Source: Novilysobacter antarcticus
Lineage (GTDB): Bacteria; Pseudomonadota; Gammaproteobacteria; Xanthomonadales; Xanthomonadaceae
NCBI RefSeq assembly: GCF_019802285.1
Contig: NZ_JAIEUJ010000002.1
Location: 310,001-374,000 of the forward strand
Direction: 5' to 3'
DNA: 64,000 nucleotides
The position numbers were made by a program, and so were the translations under genes. Of the stretch, positions 58,628-64,000 are shown one piece after another (the stretch's first letter is position 1; each line of letters opens with the position of its first letter). The notes beneath the pieces are model-generated. The model worked only from the letters and a program-made list of their open reading frames with translations, did no database searches and was not told where the DNA came from.

Positions 58628-60795
58628 ATGCCCCCCAACGGCCGTCCTCACCGTCGCCGCCCGCCCTGCAGGTCGAGCTGGAGCAGATGCTGCCCGCCGA
58701 CGCGCCGCTGGACGTCGGCCTGTACAGCGACAACAAGGCCGATGGCCCGCTGCACGATCCATCGCTGTACTTCAACCGCGAACTCTCGCAACTGGCCTTC
58801 AACGTGCGTGTCCTGGCGCAGGCGCAGGACCCCGAGGTACCACTGCTGGAGCGGCTGAAATTCCTCTGTATCAGCTGCACCAACCTGGACGAGTTTTTCG
58901 AGATCCGCGCCGGCGCCGCCCAGCACACCCTCGACGTCGGCGGTCCGCTTGCACCCGATGGACTGTCACCGGCCGCGCTGCTGAGCCGCATCCACGACGA
59001 GGCCGCTGCGCTGGTCGAGGCGCAATACGAATGCTGGAACACGGTGCTTCGCCCGGCGATGGCCGAGGCGGGAGTGCGCGTTCTGGCCCGCGGCAGCTGG
59101 AGCAAACGCCAGACCCGCTGGCTGCGCGCGTATTTCCGCGACGAGATCATGCCGGTGTTGTCGCCACTGGGGCTGGACCCCGCGCACCCGTTCCCGAAGA
59201 TCCTCAACAAGTCGCTCAACATCGTCGTCGTGTTGAAGGGACGCGACGCGTTCGGTCGCAGCGGCGGGCTGGCGATCGTGCGGGCGCCGCGCTCACTGTC
59301 GCGCATCATCCAGGTTCCGGAGCGGGTCAGCGGCGGCCCCAGCGATTTCGTTTTCCTGTCCGCCGTGCTGTCGAGCTTTGTCGATGAGCTGTTTCCCGGG
59401 ATGGAGGTCCAGGGCGCCTACCAGTTCCGGGTGACCCGCAACTCGGAGTTGTTCGTCGATGAGGAAGAAGTCGACAACATCGCTCTGGCACTGCGCGATG
59501 AACTGGCCGGTCGCGGCTACCTGCGCGCGGTCCGTCTGGAGATCGCAAACGCGTGTCCGGAACCGATCGTCAACCTGCTGCTGGAGAAGTTCGCCCTGGC
59601 CCCCGAGGCGGTGTACCGGATCAAGGGGCCGGTCAACCTGAACCGGGTCATCCAGGTCTATGACCTGGTCGATCGCCCGGATCTGAAGTTCCCGCCATTC
59701 CAGCCGCGGGTGCTGCCCGGCATGGACCGGATGTTCGAGACGATCGCCGCCGGCGACGTGCTGCTGCACCACCCCTTCGATGCCTTCACGCCGGTGCTGG
59801 AGCTGCTGCGCCAGGCCGCGGAGGACCCGGCGGTGCTGGCGATCAAGCAGACGCTGTACCGGTCGGGCAAGGACTCGGCGATCGTCGCGGCGCTGATCCA
59901 CGCCGCCCGCAACGGCAAGGACGTCACCGCAGTGGTCGAGCTGCGCGCACGCTTCGACGAGGAGGCCAACCTGGGCTTCGCCGACCGCATGCAGGAGGCC
60001 GGGGTGCAGGTCGTCTACGGCGTGGTCGGCTACAAGACCCACGCCAAGATGATGCTGGTGGTGCGCCGCGAGGGGCGCAAGCTGCGTCGATACGTGCACA
60101 TGGGCACCGGCAACTACCATGCCGGCACCGCGCGACTGTATACCGACCTGGGCCTGATGACGGCCCATCCGGAGATCGGCAACGACGTCCACCTGATCTT
60201 CCAGCAATTGTCCGGCCTGGCGCCATCGATGACGCTCAAGCGCCTGCTGCAATCGCCGTTCACCCTGCACGCGGGAATGCTCCGGCGGATCGACCGCGAA
60301 CGGGCCCATGCCGAGGCCGGGCGCCCTGCACGGATCGTGGCACGGATGAATGCGCTCAACGAGCCGCAGGTGATCCGCGCGCTATACCGGGCTTCGCAGG
60401 CGGGCGTGGAGATCGACCTGATTGTGCGCGGCGCCTGTTCCCTGCGCCCGGGCGTGGCCGGGATCAGCGAGAATATCCGGGTGCGCTCCATCGTGGGCCG
60501 CTTCCTGGAGCACAGTCGCGCGTACTGGTTCGCCAACGACGGTGCCCCGGAACTGTTCTGCGCGAGTGCCGACTGGCTGGAGCGCAACCTGCTGCGCCGG
60601 GTCGAGACCTGCTTCCCGATCCTCGATCCCGCGGTGGCCAAGCGGGTGTTCGACGAGGCGTTGGGGAACTACCTGGACGACAATCTCAACGCGTGGGAAC
60701 TGCAGCCCGGCGGCGAATACCGGATCGTTGAACGCACCGATGACGCCCTGCCCCATTCGGCCCAGGCGTCATTGTTGGCCAAACTGTGCGGATGA
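58624..60795 (+). CDS. ppk: Polyphosphate kinase
   Basis: Makes polyphosphate from ATP. The 723 residues have the PPK1 domain order: N-terminal (YFNRELSQLAFNVRVLAQA), head (ELFPGMEVQGAYQFRVTRNSEL), and the phospholipase-D-like active site with KTHAKMMLVVRREGRKLRRYVHMGTGNYH, containing the autophosphorylated histidine. Encoded in the Pho-box operon with phoBR upstream and ppx downstream, ATGA overlaps on both sides. Confidence 0.96.
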   Translation: MNAPQRPSSPSPPALQVELEQMLPADAPLDVGLYSDNKADGPLHDPSLYFNRELSQLAFNVRVLAQAQDPEVPLLERLKFLCISCTNLDEFFEIRAGAAQHTLDVGGPLAPDGLSPAALLSRIHDEAAALVEAQYECWNTVLRPAMAEAGVRVLARGSWSKRQTRWLRAYFRDEIMPVLSPLGLDPAHPFPKILNKSLNIVVVLKGRDAFGRSGGLAIVRAPRSLSRIIQVPERVSGGPSDFVFLSAVLSSFVDELFPGMEVQGAYQFRVTRNSELFVDEEEVDNIALALRDELAGRGYLRAVRLEIANACPEPIVNLLLEKFALAPEAVYRIKGPVNLNRVIQVYDLVDRPDLKFPPFQPRVLPGMDRMFETIAAGDVLLHHPFDAFTPVLELLRQAAEDPAVLAIKQTLYRSGKDSAIVAALIHAARNGKDVTAVVELRARFDEEANLGFADRMQEAGVQVVYGVVGYKTHAKMMLVVRREGRKLRRYVHMGTGNYHAGTARLYTDLGLMTAHPEIGNDVHLIFQQLSGLAPSMTLKRLLQSPFTLHAGMLRRIDRERAHAEAGRPARIVARMNALNEPQVIRALYRASQAGVEIDLIVRGACSLRPGVAGISENIRVRSIVGRFLEHSRAYWFANDGAPELFCASADWLERNLLRRVETCFPILDPAVAKRVFDEALGNYLDDNLNAWELQPGGEYRIVERTDDALPHSAQASLLAKLCG

Positions 60796-62336
60796 TCGAA
60801 ACTACCCCGATGACCGAACTCCACCCCGCCTCGCTGCCGTTGCAGGAGGGCGAAATGCTGGCCGCCATCGACCTGGGGTCCAACAGTTTCCACATGGTGG
60901 TGGCGCAGTACCTGCTCGGCCAGCTGCGGGTGGTGGACCGCCTGCGCGAGACCGTCCGTCTGGCCGACGGACTGGATGCACGCGGTGGGTTGTCGGCAGA
61001 GGCACGCCAACGTGCCTACGCGTGCCTGGCCCGATTTGGCCAGCGCATCCGCGACATTCCACCGCAACGGGTGCGTGCGATCGCCACCAACACGGTGCGC
61101 AAGCTGGCGTCCCCGCAGGCGTTCCTGATGCCGGCCGAAAGCGCGCTGGGCCATGCCATCGAAGTGGTCGCCGGCCGCGAGGAAGCGCGCTTGATCTACC
61201 TCGGCGTGGCCCACACGCAGCCGTCCAAACGCGGGCGCCTGCGGCTGGTGCTCGACATCGGCGGCGGATCGACCGAATGCATCATCGGCAGCGGATTGGA
61301 GACCATCGAGCGCGAGAGTATCCAGTTGGGGTGCGTGGCAACCACGCGCAGGTATTTCAGTGACGGCAAACTCAGCCGCAAACGCTGGAATGCCGCCCTG
61401 ACCGACGTCGCCACCACGTTCCAGCCGTTCGCCGCGCGCTACCGGGAGTTGGGCTGGGACGATGCCATCGGTACCTCGGGCACCAACAAGGCCATCGGCG
61501 ATGTCTGCGCAGCGATGAAACTGACCAAGGGCTCAGTGCTCGCCGACGCGCTGCCACAGGTGCGTGATCGTCTGCTGCGTGCCCGCAGCATCGACACCAT
61601 CGACCTGCCCAGCCTGCCCGAGGATCGGCGGCCGGTCATCGCCGGCGGCCTGCTGGTGCTGGAGGCAGCCTTCCACGCGTTGGGTCTTGAGCGGATGGCA
61701 GTGAGCAAGGCGGCGCTACGCGAAGGCGTGCTCTACGACATGCTCGAGCGCGGCGGCGATGACGACCCGCGCGACAGCTCCGTCCTTGCCTTGATGAAGC
61801 GCTACGGGATCGACGCGCTGCAGGCCGACCGGGTGGAGGCGACCGCGTTGCGCCTGTTCGATCAGGTGGCCGGATCGTGGAATCTGGAAATCGACGACCG
61901 CCTGATGCTGAGCCGCGCGGCCCGGCTGCACGAACTCGGCCTCACCATCGCCCATAGCCAGTACCACGTGCACGGTGCCTACGTCGTCGAGCACAGCGAC
62001 ATCGCCGGTTTCTCGCGCCAGCAGCAGCAGTTCCTCGCCGCCGTGATCCGCACCCAGCGCCGCAAGATTCCCAAACACGTCTTCGACGCCCTGCCCGACC
62101 GCCTGCTGCCGGCGGCGCGGCATACCGCCGCGTTGTTGCGCCTGGCGGTGCTGATCCATCGCGCCCACGAAGCAGACCCTATACCGCGGCTCGACGCCCA
62201 GGTCGACGATGATCGACTTACGCTGACGCTCGACGAGCGCTGGTTCGACGCCCGTCCGCTATTGAAGGCCGACCTGGACGACGAGCCAGCCAAGATCGCT
62301 CCGCTGGGAATCAGCCTGCGGTTGCAGACGCGATAA
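60792..62336 (+). CDS. ppx: Exopolyphosphatase
   Basis: Hydrolyses polyphosphate or pppGpp. The ATG at 60792 overlaps the ppk stop (ATGA) and gives 514 residues. The ASKHA fold shows [43 protein letters not shown] and SGTNKAIGD, and the HD-like C-terminal part is [22 protein letters not shown]. Its 3' end overlaps the mdoH 3' end by 26 bases. Confidence 0.95.
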   Translation: MIETTPMTELHPASLPLQEGEMLAAIDLGSNSFHMVVAQYLLGQLRVVDRLRETVRLADGLDARGGLSAEARQRAYACLARFGQRIRDIPPQRVRAIATNTVRKLASPQAFLMPAESALGHAIEVVAGREEARLIYLGVAHTQPSKRGRLRLVLDIGGGSTECIIGSGLETIERESIQLGCVATTRRYFSDGKLSRKRWNAALTDVATTFQPFAARYRELGWDDAIGTSGTNKAIGDVCAAMKLTKGSVLADALPQVRDRLLRARSIDTIDLPSLPEDRRPVIAGGLLVLEAAFHALGLERMAVSKAALREGVLYDMLERGGDDDPRDSSVLALMKRYGIDALQADRVEATALRLFDQVAGSWNLEIDDRLMLSRAARLHELGLTIAHSQYHVHGAYVVEHSDIAGFSRQQQQFLAAVIRTQRRKIPKHVFDALPDRLLPAARHTAALLRLAVLIHRAHEADPIPRLDAQVDDDRLTLTLDERWFDARPLLKADLDDEPAKIAPLGISLRLQTR

Positions 62337-64000
62337 CGCCGTTACCGGCCTGGTGCTCGGGCTCGGCTGCCGGTCGCGCCAGGCCGCTGCGCAGGCCTTG
62401 CACGCGGGTCAGGATCGGTGGCGGCGACACTTCCTCGGGGGTGAGGAAGATGCCCCAGCGACGCAGCCGGCTGCCGGCTTCCGGGGCCGCCGTGAGTGCC
62501 ACCACCGGCATCGACAGCACCAGACCCAGCAACACCGGCGACATCCAGAGCATCAGCGATGGCGACACCGCAAAGCTCCATGCGGCCACGACTACGCCGC
62601 ACACGGTGACGCCGCCGTAGCGCTGCCACAGCTCGGCACGGGTCAGCGTGCCGTCATCGCGGCGCTGACTCTCCCAGCCCGAATCACGTCCGGCCAGCAC
62701 CTCGATCACGCCGCGCGACTGCACGTACATCGTCACCGGCGCCATCAGCGTGGTCAGCAGCGTCTCGACGAGCACGCCGGCGGTCAGGCGCAGTGCACCA
62801 CCGCAGCTCCGTCGCGCCCACGGATCGGTCAGGGCAAGAATGAAGCCCAGCAACTTCGGTCCCAGCAGCAAGGACATGGTGAGCATGAACACCCAGAAGA
62901 AGCGCTCCATGCCCTTGGGTCCGGTCCAATCCGACGCCGAGCCGAGGCCCGGAAACACCAGCGAGTCCCACTGCAGGCCCGAGCTGGCCATCGTCATCAC
63001 CAGCCCGATCAGCATCAGCGCCCCCCAAAGCGGCGCGGTGATGTAGTGGCCAATCCCGGTAAGCAGGTGCCAACGGCTGACCCAGTGCAACCCCCTGGCC
63101 GGAATTACGCCGCCGTGCTGCAGGTTGCCCTGGCACCAGCGCCGGTCCCGAACCAGCATGTCGGTCAGCGACGGCGGGCCTTCCTCATAACTTCCGCCCA
63201 GCGCAGGCACCAGATGCACCTCCCAGCCGCCACGACGCAACAGGGCGGCCTCGACAAAATCGTGGCTGAGGATGCTGCCACCGAACGGGCGCGATCCCGG
63301 CAATTCGGGTAGTCCGGCGCAGGAGGCGAATGCGGCGGTGCGAATGATCGCGTTGTGGCCCCAGTAGTTGCCCTCGGTGCCATGCCACCACGCGTTGCCA
63401 TGGGCCAGCACCGGACCGTACACACGGCCGGCGAACTGCTGCATGCGGCCGAAGACGGTGCTGCCATTGACCACCACCGGCAGGGTCTGGATCAGGCCGA
63501 CTTCGGGATGCCGCTCCATGGCAGCGGCAAGCCGGTTGATCGCCTTGCCGGTCATCAGGCTGTCGGCGTCCAGAATCAGCATCTGGGGGTAGGCTGCGCC
63601 GAAGCGCCGCACCCATTCGGCGATATTGCCGGCCTTGCGATCGATGTTTTCCGGACGATGCCGGTAATACAGGCGCACGTGGCCACCGAGCACGTCCCGC
63701 AGGCGATGGAATGCGGCCAGTTCGCGCTGCTGCAACTCGGGTCGGGTGGTGTCGCTGAGCACGAAGAAGTCGTACGCGTCGGCGCGGCGGGTTTTCAGCA
63801 CCGACTCGCAGATCGACTGCAACCCCGCCATCAGGCGCTCCGGATCCTCGTTGTAGGTGGGCATCAGCAGCGCGGTCCGGGTGGTCAGCGCGGGCAAGGG
63901 GCCGGCATCGACCACACCGAGCCGGCCGCGGCGGCGGTAGCCGTTGACGATCAACCCAAAGCCGGCGAGCGCGCTCATGAAGCCCTGCGCCACCCAGACG
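62311..64000 (-). CDS. mdoH: Glucans biosynthesis glucosyltransferase H, N-terminus outside window
   Basis: Membrane glucosyltransferase that builds osmoregulated periplasmic glucan from UDP-glucose. The visible 560 or more residues cover the GT2 domain ([51 protein letters not shown]) and several C-terminal membrane segments. The frame stays open to the window edge, so the start lies beyond 64000. Convergent with ppx. Confidence 0.92.
   Translation of the reverse strand, partial: VWVAQGFMSALAGFGLIVNGYRRRGRLGVVDAGPLPALTTRTALLMPTYNEDPERLMAGLQSICESVLKTRRADAYDFFVLSDTTRPELQQRELAAFHRLRDVLGGHVRLYYRHRPENIDRKAGNIAEWVRRFGAAYPQMLILDADSLMTGKAINRLAAAMERHPEVGLIQTLPVVVNGSTVFGRMQQFAGRVYGPVLAHGNAWWHGTEGNYWGHNAIIRTAAFASCAGLPELPGSRPFGGSILSHDFVEAALLRRGGWEVHLVPALGGSYEEGPPSLTDMLVRDRRWCQGNLQHGGVIPARGLHWVSRWHLLTGIGHYITAPLWGALMLIGLVMTMASSGLQWDSLVFPGLGSASDWTGPKGMERFFWVFMLTMSLLLGPKLLGFILALTDPWARRSCGGALRLTAGVLVETLLTTLMAPVTMYVQSRGVIEVLAGRDSGWESQRRDDGTLTRAELWQRYGGVTVCGVVVAAWSFAVSPSLMLWMSPVLLGLVLSMPVVALTAAPEAGSRLRRWGIFLTPEEVSPPPILTRVQGLRSGLARPAAEPEHQAGNGVIASATAG

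Overview
The window looks like chromosome backbone from a high-GC gammaproteobacterium of the Xanthomonadaceae, of Lysobacter or Luteimonas type. This is inferred from gene content and order plus GC-rich codon use; no rRNA is present to prove it. Genes are densely packed, many overlap as ATGA or GTGA, and GTG and TTG starts are common. I see no phage, insertion sequence, CRISPR array or integrase.

Layout. 1-9842 (minus strand): yceD-rpmF, a terminator, then fabH-fabD-fabG-acpP-fabF-pabB-pabC-mltG-tmk-holB (holB cut by the window edge). This is a fatty acid, folate, cell wall and dTMP cluster, and plsX is absent from its usual place. 10013-10953: a small membrane coiled-coil protein and a Maf/YceF pyrophosphatase. 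10973-12901: a GT-C glycosyltransferase. 13003-17475: moxR, DUF58, TgpA-like transglutaminase and an Slp lipoprotein. 17491-20789 (minus): dnaX, ebfC, recR and a HIT protein.

21026-32793 is the most interesting stretch. A tRNA-Ser(GGA) is followed by the sulfate assimilation genes: cysNC and cysD on the minus strand, cysJ-cysI-cysH on the plus strand, a CysB-like LysR regulator, cysG and cysK. After them come a structured intergenic region, a degenerate tRNA-Ser-like sequence carrying the last 15 nt of the tRNA-Ser(GGA), and the SRP RNA gene ffs. The repeat and the layout suggest that the cys block entered a tRNA-Ser/ffs locus.

32820-36933: an MBL hydrolase, Kdo kinase (kdkA), a family 9 heptosyltransferase that seems to start at ATT, a DUF6165 gene, tRNA-Ser(CGA) and a PP2C phosphatase. 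36947-41588: dnaQ, rnhA, a methyltransferase, gloB, an MltD-like transglycosylase and fabI. 41677-51716 (minus): the protein quality-control block tig-clpP-clpX-lon-hupB-ppiD with two tRNA groups (Pro, Arg, His, Lys, Leu upstream of tig; Val, Asp, Asp between hupB and ppiD). Sigma-32-like promoters precede lon and clpP. 51860-56386: a Bax inhibitor-1 family protein, NAD-type isocitrate dehydrogenase, an AhpD-like protein, glutaredoxin and BepA. 56417-62336: a Pho box followed by phoB-phoR-ppk-ppx, a phosphate and polyphosphate operon. The end of the window holds mdoH (minus, N-terminus missing).
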